The position numbers and the translations under genes were made by a program. A stretch of 64,000 nucleotides of DNA from NCBI GenBank assembly GCA_947172415.1, contig OX359197.1, forward strand, positions 930,001-994,000, read 5' to 3'. This stretch comes from Chondrosia reniformis (taxonomy: Eukaryota > Porifera > Demospongiae > Chondrillida > Chondrillidae). Shown piece by piece: positions 38,501 to 49,900 of this stretch; the first letter of the stretch is position 1; each line of letters starts with the position of its first letter. The notes beneath the pieces are model-generated. The model saw only the letters and a program-made list of their open reading frames with translations. It was not told the DNA's origin and searched no databases.

Positions 38501-41500
38501 TTTCAAGTAGAGGAACCTCCATTTGTGCAAATCCTCCATAATATAGGAGAGGACACTGGCTGACTGTGGCTGGAATAAACAAAGGATTAGTAAGAGTCTA
38601 TGACAGCCTGAATTTATCAATCACTTCTCCTGTTGAGGTGCAGTCTTGTTGCATCATGAAAACTGACGAGAGACAGGTGGTGTTTGAACTGATGAGAATG
38701 ACCACACAGAAAGGAGGGACTGATTGTGGCCTGTTTGCAATAGCCTATGCTACAGATCTGTGCTTTGGAGAAGATCCAAGCAGCAAGAGGTATATTCATA
38801 ATTATGTTATATATGTGAGTCTTGATTAATTTGAAAACCTCTTCATGCATATTAGGTATGACCAAGCAAAGATGAGGAGCCATTTCAATGCTTTACAAAT
38901 GGTAAAGTGGCTCCTTTTCCAAGTAGAAAGATAAAGCCTCCAAAGCCACTAACAAAGAAGTGTGTCAGTTTGTACTGCCATTGCCTTTTACCTGAAGATG
39001 GCGAGGAGATGGCCTTATGTGGCAATTGTCAGGGATGGTTTCATAAATCTTGTGAGGACATTCCAGGCAGGATATTCTCCGAAAAGGACATTTCATGGGT
39101 TTGCTCCCAGTGCATTTGACATAACAGATTGTATTTTAATTTTTGTAATTTCTTGACATATGACAAGTATTTTTTTTCTTATCTCATGTATTTGACATAA
39201 CAGATTATTTATTTTATTAAGTATTTTGTACTTATTTATTAATAATAAACATTTATATATGACAAAATGATTAGGATAAATTATCCTAGTTTATTTCATC
39301 CCCAGATAAAATATCCTAGGATATACTACCCTAGAGTAGGATATAATTTCCTAGGGTAGGATAATTTTTCCTAGGATAAAGTATCCCAGGGGGATATTTT
39401 ATCCTAGGATATTTTATCTGGGGGGAATAAAATTTAGGGGGGATAGAATTTACTGTGACACCGGTACCCAAAAAGAGATATAAAGGTGCATGTGTAATGG
39501 ACAACTTCCGAGGTATATCCCTCTTATCTACAGTGTATAAGGCAATGTGCATGATTGTACAAGATAGACTGACACAGGTGGTGGAGGAGAGACAACTCCT
39601 AGTAGAAGAGCAAGGCGGTTTTAGGAAGGGGAGAGGGTGCAGAGACCAGATGTTAACACTTACTCTGTTAGGACAGTACAGTATGAGGACAAAAAGGGGA
39701 ATGTTTGCGGGGTTTATTGATTTCAAGAAGGCATATGAGAGTGTGGATAGGGGGAAACTGTGGGCATGCTTAGAGAGACTGGGTCTTGGTGGGAGACTAA
39801 CGAGCTTTCTAAAGGCAGCTTACTCAAATCTGAGATGTGAGGTGAAGGTGGGAGAGCAGTGTAGTGATGCTTTTAGTGTAACAAATGGATTGAGGCAAGG
39901 ATGTACCCTATCACTACTGCTATTTTCTATATATGTGAACTCGCTGGTAGGTGAGCTGAAAAAGAGGGGACTGGGTGTCATGTGTGGGAAGCAGAGAATA
40001 CCCGCTTTGCTGTATGCTGACGATACGGTCATTTTGGCAGAGATGTTGAGGACAGGGTTGAGGATTTTGAAAGAGTGGTGTGTAACAAGTGGTCAGTAAA
40101 GATAAATGCAGAGAAATGTGGGATACTGCATGCATATGAGGAAGAAGGGGGTGAAGAAAACTGATGAGAAACTCAGCATTGATGAGGGAGCAATAGAAGT
40201 GATGGACCATTACAAGAATCTAGGATGTAGTCTGACAAAGCACCTAGAGTATAAAGTAATGCTGGAGGAGAGAGCAAAGGCGGGCTCAAGAGCACTGGCT
40301 GCTTGGCTGAGTAGATGCAGAATGAGTGTGGGGGAGGTCAAAGGAGAGACTTTTATTAGACTAATGGAAGCACTGGTGCAATCTGTACTGCTGTATGGAG
40401 CCGAGGTGTGGGGCTGTGGCAGAAAGTTAGGGGCAGTTGAACAGGTGCAATTAAGGGCAGCAAGAATGATAATTAAGTGGCTAGTTTCAGTGCACCTGGA
40501 CACAACCAATGAATAGACAAGACAGTGTCTTCCTAGGCCGAGGTCCTTCCATATTCACTGTGCATAAAACTGGATCACTCTATCAATGAAAGCCTTCGAA
40601 TTTCAAATCTAGTATAACAATATTGTAGCTTGGACGTCTTCGGTAGCTCGAAGCTTGGACGTCTTTGGTAGTTCGTATATGTACCATAAACGCGGATGCA
40701 GTCTACGATGATGCAACATTTTAACTTTGCACGTGCTCAATGGTATGAATATCATTAAACGTACCACTATCTGGCACTCTGTCTCGGCACTTCGAGACAA
40801 AACGCAAATATACATTAACAAGCAAAACACTTGTGTTTCCCTTATCTGTAAAAACATGAAATGGATGTTCCATATTTATCTCACTATGGTAACGTTACTT
40901 CAGATGTTACAGATTACATAAACTGCAGCACATGTAAGGAGAATGTGTTAATTTAGGATCTATATCTACAACTTACTAGATTGAGACAGAGCTTTAACTA
41001 AGCCCTCAGCTTCATCTCTACAATTGCGGTCAACCAGAATATCTCGGACTGTTTCTAAAGTCCTTCTCTTCTCTCCGGTTCCATGAGCCAATTTCAGCCA
41101 TTCTGTGAACACATCCAACAGTCGATCTTCATTTGTTTGTTTGTTAGCTTCAATTGTCGTGTACTTGTTGTCAGTAAATCCCAGAGCAATCGCAATCTCC
41201 TTCCATTTGAAGGACACCTCATCAATGACACATCTCTGCAGTGTGTCTAAATGTTGCTCAGCAGTGAGCTGCAGACTGAATACATCAGATGAAATAAGAA
41301 AAACAGAATTGTCAATTCTGTCAGTAAAGATATGTTATATATGGTGTCTAATTATTGTATATTCGATTCTGTGACATTTGTTTAACAGTCAGTGGACAAC
41401 TTAATTAAGCCCAATTTTATCAAAACACCATAGATGGTTTCATCATGGGAGATTAGCTGAAAGAGGTAACACTAATAGTCAGGTGACAGTTACAGTTAAT

Positions 41501-42333
41501 TATATTCATAGCAGTGTCCTGTAGAGCTGCCTTACCTCATATTCTCAGTTACTGTTCTTTCTGACTGGATCACTGGAACAGCTGAATGAGTCAAGTTATT
41601 TATTTCCTCTAAAAATGAAGAAAATTCCAAATATAAATCATCTCTCATAACTCTTAATGACTTAACTAGCTATGCTGTTGTTAAGTAAGAAGTGAATATA
41701 TGCGATTATAAGAGCACATCATATTACCACACTGTGTATATTACTGATGGCTGCACATACATTTATTGACCCTTTAACGTACACTGACTATATGTATGTC
41801 TGTGAAGAGTGTTTTACATGTCCCAAGTCAGTTTGATCTTTACTTTTGGAATGGAAAGAGTCGACAACTCTCCAAAATCTACATTGTGTGACAGTGACAA
41901 ACACTTGTCATTTCAGTAACTGTTTTCTTAACAAGATACGAATTACGTTTCAAGATGGCAGATACCACATATTTAATTATCCTATCCTAAAATTCTAAAG
42001 TGATAACAATTTAATAAAAGAATGTTAATTGTATTACAGGGCTGAAGGAGGGGATATCTGTATTTGATAGGTGCTATCTCAAGTAGTCCACACAGATCGA
42101 GCAATCTGTACTCTGCCATACTGTTACGTTCGTATATTAACATTCGAAAATCAAACTAATTCATTCTACTCTGACGAAATGAGAAGATGTGACTTAATCT
42201 GCTCTGTTGCTAATCTACTTGAATTACTTTGTACCTTATGAGGGCACCGAGGGGTAACGCCCACAACTCTGAGAAACTAAGTTACTTTTGAAGCTCTAAA
42301 CAGAATCTCACCTTCTGTTAGCGCCACTGCCAT
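29507..42333 (-). CDS. NLR-B: DEATH-NACHT-LRR-like protein
   Basis: Exons on minus: 42,333-42,312; 41,665-41,536; 41,275-40,977; 36,947-36,898; 36,374-34,691; 34,022-33,871; 32,022-31,890; 31,576-31,425; 29,737-29,507. Phases close (2,853 nt, 950 aa). The architecture is that of NLR-A: MAVALTE exon, death-fold exon 3, 17-residue linker exon, NACHT exon with GHAGMGKT, LLVFDGADE and SIILSSRPG, then four LRR-like exons. The NACHT exon has three more codons than NLR-A (KENATC insertion before INSDLSG, with one Gln-Ser-Asp loss later). The C-terminus is its own (KLHTVNTFFY), not shared with A or C. Intron 3, between the DEATH and linker exons, is swollen to 4 kb by nested transposons on the opposite strand; the exons on either side are intact. 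Likely a cytosolic innate sensor (family knowledge); ligand unknown. Confidence 0.82.
32815..32957. repeat. Inverted-repeat element with hammerhead-like fold, NLR-B intron 6
   Basis: Ends GTATCCTGATTTATTGAGAC and CTCAGTAAATCAGGATAC are inverted copies. On the minus strand 32,910-32,855 folds as outer stem GCATTTTA/TAAAATGC, then TTGATGA, stem GACC-TCCG-GGTC, GAAA, short stem ACA/TGT, then UU before the outer stem: the connectivity of a type I hammerhead. The canonical first core base C is T here, so this copy is probably inactive. The equivalent place in NLR-C has unrelated sequence. Confidence 0.7.
37508..39119 (+). pseudogene. Ginger-like integrase C-terminus / Ulp1 protease / PHD protein, broken (copy B)
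   Basis: Spliced at 37,860/37,923 and 38,789/38,856. Integrase segment: LNQTLVRTLIKL, FSPYFLMYNRHPRKAID, then KWDGPYEIVEKL (GPY/F). Ulp1 segment: HW (general base), VYDSLN (Asp) and GGTDCGLFAIAYATDL (nucleophile Cys). PHD: Cys4-His-Cys3 pattern, CVSLYCHC ... WVCSQC. Compared with copy C, this one has +2 near 38,310, +2 near 38,541 (just before the catalytic His) and -4 near 38,885, so it cannot make the protease. It still has the eight bases at about 37,790 that copy C lost. Confidence 0.8.
39265..39461. repeat. Subterminal CCTAGG/TATCC repeat cluster of the Ginger-like element (copy B)
   Basis: A series of variants of TATCCTAGGATA and GGATAAAT at short intervals up to the right terminus; a smaller matching cluster lies at the left end (37,230-37,330, TATCCTACCCTAGGATAA). 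Copy C has the same at 60,755-60,941. Likely transposase-binding repeats (inference). Confidence 0.7.
40501..40812. other. Extra sequence co-inserted 3' of the LINE (copy B)
   Basis: About 310 bp present in NLR-B and NLR-C introns but not in NLR-A, lying between the end of the reverse transcriptase and shared intron sequence (ATTAACAAGCAAAA). It contains a direct repeat of AGCTTGGACGTCTTCGGTAG-type sequence at 40,627-40,651 and 40,652-40,675. It may be the LINE 3' end or an older insertion. No ORF of note. Confidence 0.5.
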
Positions 42334-43810
42334 TGTAGATCTACTTGACTACTTGATCAGGCGATGTGCGGGGGTCGCGCTGGAATAATGGGCGTTCCTA
42401 CCGCTGGCATGGGAATATCTGAAAAAGGATGGTGCTATGGGAAAAGCAATGACGCTTCGTTACGTTTACGTTTCGTTAAAAGGTCGGTTCCTGTACAATT
42501 GTAAACATTGTATCTGGCAGACTATACCATCTCCTTTTCCCCAAAACCAGTAATAATCATCCGAGATATAGCATCCATCTGTACCTATTAGTCTACCTCT
42601 AGCTATAGCTACACTTCGATATTAAAACTATAATTGATATGTTCTTCTATCGTTCACTGTTCAGTATTCAGTATTCAAGGGTGTAGCAACCTATGGGGCT
42701 TTGGGGGCTTAAGCCCCCCCAGTTTTTTAGCCACAACCTATATTTTCTATTTCTTTAAATACTAACTCATGCCCACTCATGCTGGCCGCCATTATCATCA
42801 ACTATGTTGCTCCAGTAAACCAGAAATTTCGGTATATAGCTATATGCAATCAGTCCAAAACAATAGTACAAACTATGAAAATATCACTTAAATTGTCCAA
42901 ACATGCGCATTCTGTTGTCACTGCGGGATACAAAGTCGTTAGCTAAACTAAAAATTTTTTCAAGCCCCCCCACTTGCTCAGCTGTTCCTACGCCCCTGGT
43001 ATTCAGTATTTAAGTTAATGGGCATAGTCTACGAGGAGACTTGGGAGAATGATTTGGTGAGAGTGAGACATGGATATTACTATACAGATGTATGGCTTCT
43101 CATAAAGTGCACTATGCACTATGTATCGCTTGTAAGGCAAAGACCTTGCTCTGGAAATACAAAGAGTTCAGCAAGTTACTTCTTGAGTTGAGATCCTCTA
43201 TAGCCATTAACCACAAGAAGAGTTGAATTACTAAAGATCTGTCTCGCAATATATATACTAGTAAACATTGGACATAAATCTCCATCCTTTAAGCATTAAA
43301 AGACTATTCAGTTAAATTCATATTATCTGGAAACTCAGCATTTGTATTTGTATTTGCAATTGTATTGCCCAATCTTGCATCATCGTCAACTGAAAGGAAG
43401 AAGTGCAGATACAAAATCTGTATTGTAGACTTGTCATCACCATGGCTTGTGTCTGTGTCCTTTAATTAATGTGAAATTAATGGAGTGTACATATAATGCA
43501 TACGTATGTACACATTGAGATTAAAATATTTTGTGATATTACTCATTACTTTGTTCAGCCATTTTGTGCATCCAATTAGGTCAGTGCATTCCTCTAAAGA
43601 TATTCATAGTGTTTAAATGGCTTGGCTCCACTGTGTCTGGACTAACATCCGGAATTGTCTTATTTGGTAAAATTTGTTATAAGTTTATATGTATAATGTA
43701 TATTGTTACAGTAGCACTAAGCTGTTAGGATTCACTATATTATATACATATGTATGAGTATATATATCATATAAATTGTTAAGGTAGATAGCTCTTATAA
43801 CTAGATCTAT
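42334..43810. other. Divergent intergenic region between NLR-B and BTB-B, with MITE
   Basis: Holds the upstream regions of NLR-B (minus) and BTB-B (plus). At about 42,675-43,000 is a non-coding element with ends AGGGTGTAGCAAC and the inverted GTTCCTACGCCCCT, C-rich subterminal runs (AAGCCCCCCC), and a repeated ATTCAGTATT on both flanks, as a target-site duplication would leave. This resembles hAT-type MITEs; the superfamily is not certain. The corresponding interval upstream of NLR-A is much shorter and lacks it. Confidence 0.55.
42450..42485 (-). promoter_or_regulatory. Conserved 36-bp block upstream of NLR-B start
   Basis: Identical to the blocks near NLR-A and NLR-C (TGACGCTTCGTTACGTTTAC then GTTTCGTTAAAAGGTC), about 117 bp upstream of the ATG. 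Likely part of the shared promoter or 5' UTR. Confidence 0.4.
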
Positions 43811-45169
43811 ATGGCTGAGCAACTTTTCCTGGGCCTCCCCTCGAAGAGGAATTCAGACAACCACAGGAAACTTACTTTTTCCAAACCATTCCCTCATCTT
43901 GCCAAAAGCTATAATGAAGAAAACTCTGATGTCACTTTCATTGGACAAGAAGCCCAGAATCCAATTAAAGCACACAAGGAAGTTTTAAATGTTGCCTCTC
44001 CTGTCTTCTTCAAAATGTTTAAAGGCAACTTTAGGGAAAGGAATGAGAATGAGTTTGCTATACCAGAAGAGTATACTGATGAGATATTCTCAATGGTAAT
44101 TTCATTCATTTATGGAAAAGAAGTGATCTTGGAAGAGGAGGCTGATATTGTTCCTCTCTATGAAGCTGCTCATTATTATGAACTTGATGTCCTGATGAAC
44201 TCAATAAGCCAACTTGTTTCTACTTGGTCTCGTCAAGATGATGTGGATTGTAGACTACCTGCTGTTGTTAGTCTGTGTATCTCAGCTGAGATGCGTGAAG
44301 ATCATTCTCCAAGCCAGCTGCGGCTTGTTTTCAACGCAACTCTCCAATTTATAATCACAAAGTTGGATTCATTTCTGGAAGAAGCTTACAAACATCATTT
44401 TATTAAGCTTTCAGATAAAGCCATCTCCAAAATTCTTCAGAGTGAGGAAGTTGCTATCAAGGAAGTTGACCTTTTCCTTCTATTACATGATTGGGTTGCT
44501 GAAGATAAATACAAAAGAAGGACGAACCCTTTGTTTTCCAGCATACGATATGGACTGATTTCGCAGAAAGACCTTGTCTATAAAGTGGCAGACAAGGAAC
44601 TGAAGGACCTCAAATTGTTTGTACTAGCCTTAAAACAGCATCAAAAGTTTGACAAAGAGACTGTCAAAGGAAATGTTACCCAATTTTCTAATCGTTGTCT
44701 ACAAAAGGGATTCTCCCCATTTTTCCCCTTGACTGAAACTACACTCCCATTTATAAGCAATGATTCCTGGAAAGCTGTGTTTGGCAAAGATCAATCACCT
44801 GGCATTATTATCTCAAGAAATTCTAGCAAGAAGATGTATTTACGTGTTGAATTTCCTGTTCCAAATGGGATGTATTACAATTCAATGTCTCTCCAGATTA
44901 AGGTCTTTTCATTTGCACCTTTAACAACATCGAAAGAAGAATTCATATTTAATACATCTAATGGTTGCTACAATTATGAAATCCAGTTCAATGCAGATTA
45001 TATGTTGCTATCAAGTGGCCGTGGACCTGGAATCACTATTCGGGAATTGACTGAACCTAATAACATAAGGAAAAAACCAGTAGAAGTTTACTCTGTGACG
45101 TTGCAATGTCCGTGGCTGGTGTCCTTTAAGCATAATTTAGTTGGCTCAGTGACAGTAACACAACACTAG
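43811..45169 (+). CDS. BTB-BACK domain protein (BTB-B), intact
   Basis: A single uninterrupted exon of 452 codons, ATG at 43,811 and TAG at 45,167-45,169. Residues about 37-135 are a BTB/POZ domain (SDVTFIG, KAHKEVLNVASPVFFKMF, ISFIYGKEV, LYEAAHYYELDVL). About 140-275 are a BACK domain (LCISAEM, FIKLSDKAISKIL, EVDLFLLLHDWV). The rest (about 290-452) is a conserved beta-rich segment ending SFKHNLVGSVTVTQH with no Kelch, MATH or TLD motif that I recognise. BTB-BACK proteins often recruit substrates to cullin-3 ubiquitin ligases; whether this one does is inference. The start is in frame with the BTB and nothing better lies upstream. It is encoded between, and opposite to, the NLR genes. The decayed copy BTB-A shows it duplicated with them. 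Confidence 0.85.
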   Translation: MAEQLFLGLPSKRNSDNHRKLTFSKPFPHLAKSYNEENSDVTFIGQEAQNPIKAHKEVLNVASPVFFKMFKGNFRERNENEFAIPEEYTDEIFSMVISFIYGKEVILEEEADIVPLYEAAHYYELDVLMNSISQLVSTWSRQDDVDCRLPAVVSLCISAEMREDHSPSQLRLVFNATLQFIITKLDSFLEEAYKHHFIKLSDKAISKILQSEEVAIKEVDLFLLLHDWVAEDKYKRRTNPLFSSIRYGLISQKDLVYKVADKELKDLKLFVLALKQHQKFDKETVKGNVTQFSNRCLQKGFSPFFPLTETTLPFISNDSWKAVFGKDQSPGIIISRNSSKKMYLRVEFPVPNGMYYNSMSLQIKVFSFAPLTTSKEEFIFNTSNGCYNYEIQFNADYMLLSSGRGPGITIRELTEPNNIRKKPVEVYSVTLQCPWLVSFKHNLVGSVTVTQH

Positions 45170-45977
45170 TGCTCTTAAGCTTTTGATAATCTAACTTTTC
45201 TTTGATAGTTTTTGTAGTACTTATACCTGATGACTTCTATGCACATAATATTATATCTATTTCTTAATTGTCATCATATTATAGTTCGTAATATATAGCT
45301 CACATTGGTGGTATACATACTCTGTAGATAGGTTTAGAGAGGTGGGGGCTATGCCCTATTTATGGAGATGCCACGCCCACTTCCTGTTATTGCGCCCACT
45401 TTTTGCAAGTGGTTGGCTCACAGACTGGTTGGATACATGTATAGTTGCTTGACACATGATGGCATACTAAATATGCATTGCGTGATGTTTGTTACTCGTG
45501 CAAATACATTATGCATAGCCAGTGAGTTATAGACCTTATTGTAACATATAAGCGATTTTACATTACATTAAGGCCATTCATGACCTGCCGAAAAGCAACA
45601 GGAAGGTCATTTGAATATTATTTTATTATTTAACTGCTATAATATTATTGCCAGCTCATACTATAGAAAAATATGGCGACTTCCTGTAGTACATACCTGC
45701 GGGTGGCAAAAGGGAAGATAAAGAGTGATTTGGAGTGATTTGTCATATTTTAGTCTCTTCCTCTCATATGTTTCCTTTGCCTCGTATGTACGTATGTACT
45801 TATGTCAACTGTGAATAAGTATACAGGAAAATGGTGTTTTAGATTTCTCGTATATAACAGCTTTTTGATAGAGTACATTTTTAACTGAAATTTAGGACAA
45901 AAGAAATCATTACAAAAATTCTAGAAAATAATTAAATTGGTTCAGGCCTTGACAATGTAGGAATTACTAGATACATC

Positions 45978-46735
45978 TTAAGTGTCTTCCTCAGGCGAAC
46001 CCCAAGCAAAGGTATCCGACACAGCTAGACACAAAAGGAAGGTAGTAGTGGTGAATATATACAAGATATCGTCTGGCTAACGTAAACATATTATATATAA
46101 TGAAGTATGGATAATCACTGGAAATTATTATATATACCATCCAAGTGACTGAAGTCTTATCTTGGTTGTGGACATACATACATTCTATAAATGACAACTA
46201 GCAAGTGATTGCCTCCAACTTATCCAAGATTGAAAAAATCAAAGAAACACAGAAAGCTGTATTGCCCTCCTTTTGGGGCTCATTAATTGGGAAGGATTAT
46301 TCATATGTTATATCAAAGCTCTTGCTAAACATTGTGGAATTAACATTCACTCTTAAACACCATATCCTTGGTAGTTATTGTCATGAGTATATATACAGGT
46401 CTATAATATATAAGTAATATGCATGAACCATGCAAGGCTTGTTAAAATGTAGACGTTTTCTACATACAATAATATAACAAAGCACATATACAATAAATTA
46501 TACGTATATAATAGTATATGTAGTCTTGAACACTATCGGGACCCACTCTAGTTATGTACATGTTATCGGACATTTGAGGTCCAGATAAATATAAGAGTCT
46601 GTTCCACTTACAATCTGCTTCCTGTTCTTCAATTGTTTCAAAACTGTTTTCTGAACTCCCAGAAACCTCCTTCTTAGTTGGAGTAGCTACAGCATCTACT
46701 GTCAGTGAATCAGTACCTTCTGCAGAGGCTGTTAA
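45978..46735 (-). pseudogene. Gene X second copy, exons 2-3 only
   Basis: Exon 46,735-46,612 (124 nt) and terminal exon 46,024-45,978 match exons 2 and 3 of gene X; the stop is TAA instead of TGA. The first coding exon is missing because the homology ends at the recombination junction at 46,976. Splicing from receptor-2 exon 4 into this exon would meet a stop at once (phase mismatch), so no fusion protein is expected. Confidence 0.6.
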
Positions 46736-46977
46736 CTGCAAAATAGAGGATCAATCTATTAAAATAGTGCAACATTTCTATTAGATTGGTAGCCATTTGT
46801 TCAATATAAAAATATGCATCCTTAATATATACAGTTATTGTATCTCTGCATTCATAGCTCTATAGGCTTTCCCAAGGACTAAATCTAGGAAAATGTTCTA
46901 TTCCAATATTCTCCTTATTATAGTCTCATACATGACGCCAACCATGTATTTAGGAATGATGATTTACATTATTCATC

Positions 46978-49900
46978 CTAGGTTGGGATAGCTTTCCATT
47001 CAGCTGGAGTTTGCAGGTGAAATTTAATTAATTCTACATTAGCACAGGCAGTGTATACAGCTAATATATAGCTAGCTACACTGTTAGTAGAGTACCTGTC
47101 GGTTGCTGGTAGATGCTTGACAGATTGGGTACTTCCTCCATCACTTCTATATACAACAATATATTCTGATATGGGTAAATTCCTTCCATTAACAGGGGGC
47201 CAGACCAAAGAGGCTTTAACGGTAATGACTGACAGCACAACTGGAGCTGACACCTTGCTTGGTTGCCCTGGCAACAGAAAGGATACACCAAGCTGAAAGA
47301 ATATCCAGTGATGAATAACAACTTGTAGCATGGAAGATCAATTAAATCAAACTTCGTAGACTAATGCTTGTAAATGTATACTGAAATGAACTATATATTA
47401 GGTTCAATGTCTGAAATACCTCAAACTAACAAAGTGTGAAATTGAAAGCAGTAAAACAATAAACTTTTCAAACCACATAATTACATGTCACAGATATAAT
47501 AGATCAATTATAGGTATGAACTGGTCAGGTCTGTACATCAGTATACATGTCATCAATATAAGGGTGTACGTACGTACATACATTTGTTAAGCTCTTAGCT
47601 AAAATACATGCAATGAGAAGATGATAGTAAAACTGCATCATGACAGTATGTGCTCATTTATGATAATTCCATACCTGCACATATCACTTGAGGTATCTTA
47701 TTATGACATCTTATCGCTGGTGTATACCATAAACACCCATCAGTACCATAACGTCTGTTAGAACACACTAGATCATTTTTATCCCATTCAGTACGCAAAC
47801 TTTCACCACTGTCAATCAACCTAGGAACTCCCCTTGACCCTACTGCAAAGCCCATTTGATTACAGAGGTAAGTAAAAGTGGGATTATTTCTATGACACAC
47901 ATTGCTCCAATTCCCATTGCTGTATGCTTCCACCAAACCAGAGTGGTTGGACTGTGTACTGTTGTTAAATCTAAGTGATCCATTCTCTATCACGACAGAG
48001 GATAGATTTGTTGTAAAGCAAGAGAATAAAATGTAGTGCATATAGACACCAGTACTGTAGCTAACACTTGCATGCTCCAACAAACAGACACACAGGTACA
48101 TGTTAATAGCTCTTGAATGTAGCAATATTGCTGACTAATACTGTAATACGGGAAATTTTCGTAGCAAATCAATATCAAGGAAGTGTGCATTTGGCTTAGA
48201 CCACGAAAATATTTCACATGAAAATTTCCCGAATTATGGTATATACTTAAAATTCGGCTTTCCTATAAGTCACATTTCTCATTATATCTAAAAAGAGCTA
48301 TTTTGGGGCTATGTACGTACATTACAAACTGGATGATCAATGATATATACAATACTGCTAATAGATAAAATGGCTTCCCCAGAACATGTGCTTCTTTCAA
48401 TCTTTACAAGAATACAAGAATGTTACAAATGTAAGAACTATAGTGTAGAGAAAGGCTTTCCACAAAAAGTGTGTGAAACATTACAATTGGGAGCACAATA
48501 TACGTACAGTAGAACATGCTACCAGACCCAGGCTTCGCCCTGTCTAACTTATTCCTTAACATTTCCTGTAAATTACGTATGTATGTTCTATTTTTAAGTT
48601 TTTTTTATTAAAATCACCCTTGTCCTTTCTTGTAAATGGACACTTGTAGACCCTTTTACTTTAATCACTTTATTCATTCATCACAATTATTTGCATTTTT
48701 ATGATCATCGGTCCCTTTTTCATCTCCTCACTGTAGAATACACTGGGGACCTAGAATAATAGCCATTGGCTAAAGGTTCCCCATGACCAGTTAAAATAGG
48801 ATACTTTGAATATTTGAAAATATACGTACGTATATCAACCATCCTGACTTACTGGCGCACAATACTGCTAACATATTCTCTGGACTGCAAGAGCTTTGGC
48901 GAACACAACTCAATAGAGATCCTTCATTTCCAATACAGCTGGTCACATTAATAGCTGCTCCTAGATCCTTTGAAGAACCAAAGTAACTAGCTTCATAGAA
49001 GTTTGCAAACGCTTCATACCCCAGCTGTCTACAGGCTACAGTACCCACAGCTGGAGAAGCAGACTTGGGGACACAGACTGGTACCCACTGCAGCCCTAGT
49101 TCTGTTCCATCCACTGTTTCTGAAACTTGGAGCTCAACTAAACCTTCATTTTTGATAAAACCATTGACCAATCGGATTCCATTATGCTTCCCAATTGAAC
49201 CTTTTAAAAAACATGAAATGCAGAAATAGTACAAGACTGTAAACTATATATATTGAGTACAATTTCACTGAAATCCATAGACCCGTTCATCAGCTGAAAA
49301 TCAAAAACTTTAATCAAGGTGTCAAGTTGATTTGAATTTTCAGCTGATGACGTACTATGGACCGAAACATTCTGAAACCTCATGAATCATTTCACAGTGC
49401 TACGTAAAGCTCAACAACTTAATCAAAGCAACAGTTTAACGCTAAAGGACAGTTATAACAGTTGAACAATATCATGAGATATAGAGGAAGGACAGTTAAG
49501 TAGCATTAGCACATATATGTACAACTATTTTTACAAACGAGCTCATCATTAAATCAAATTTGACTATAGTTATTTGATTACAATTTCATTTTCACATACA
49601 CTATCTACTTACATATTTTATATACAGCCTAAATAGTCCTATACAACAAATATCGTACAATGGAATGACAGAGATAGGGAGGGTATCTATCACCTAAATG
49701 TAATGTAACTGCAATAACATTCCAAAGATAATTTTAAAGTATGTAGCCCTACAGATGGGCCAGGGAGTGGCCAATATGGGAATGCAACATGAGCAATTAA
49801 CACCCCTGGGCTCCATAACCTACAGAGCATTTGTTGATACTAGAACTTCAAATAGTAAGCTAGTCATCAAGGTATTATTCTGGCTGCAATGGCCAATGTT

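Larger units (their letters stand above)
37219..39461 (+). mobile_element. Ginger-like DNA transposon, nested in the LINE (copy B)
   Basis: Ends are TGTCACAG and CTGTGACA, flanked by CCG on both sides (37,216-37,218 and 39,462-39,464). Excising it restores the retrotransposon reading IVPVPKKRYKG. Cargo on plus: the end of a retroviral-type integrase plus its GPY/F region (37,508-38,135), a Ulp1/C48 cysteine-protease domain (about 38,350-38,860) and a PHD finger (to 39,119). This order is known for Ginger elements. Both ends carry many CCTAGG/TATCC subterminal repeats. The integrase catalytic core is missing, so it is non-autonomous. Confidence 0.8.
37010..40500 (+). mobile_element. 5'- and 3'-truncated non-LTR retrotransposon, interrupted by a DNA transposon (copy B)
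   Basis: Left part 37,010-37,218 encodes ITREEVIRALEGLKRKAAPG, a typical start of a LINE reverse transcriptase. The right part resumes at 39,465 as VPKKRYKGACVMDNFRGISL and continues through FIDFKKAYESVDR, GLRQGC and LLYADDTVIL to LLYGAEVWGC, ending about 40,480. The break is exactly at the Ginger-like insertion. Frame breaks: a stop before the interruption, +2 near 40,081 and +4 near 40,130. No endonuclease domain is present. It is antisense to NLR-B inside intron 3, and the same insertion is in NLR-C but not NLR-A. Confidence 0.85.

Noticed and set aside
39331-39726. Minus-strand frame over the Ginger end and reverse transcriptase
   Set aside because: Antisense to the LINE; composed of terminal repeats and reverse-transcriptase complement.
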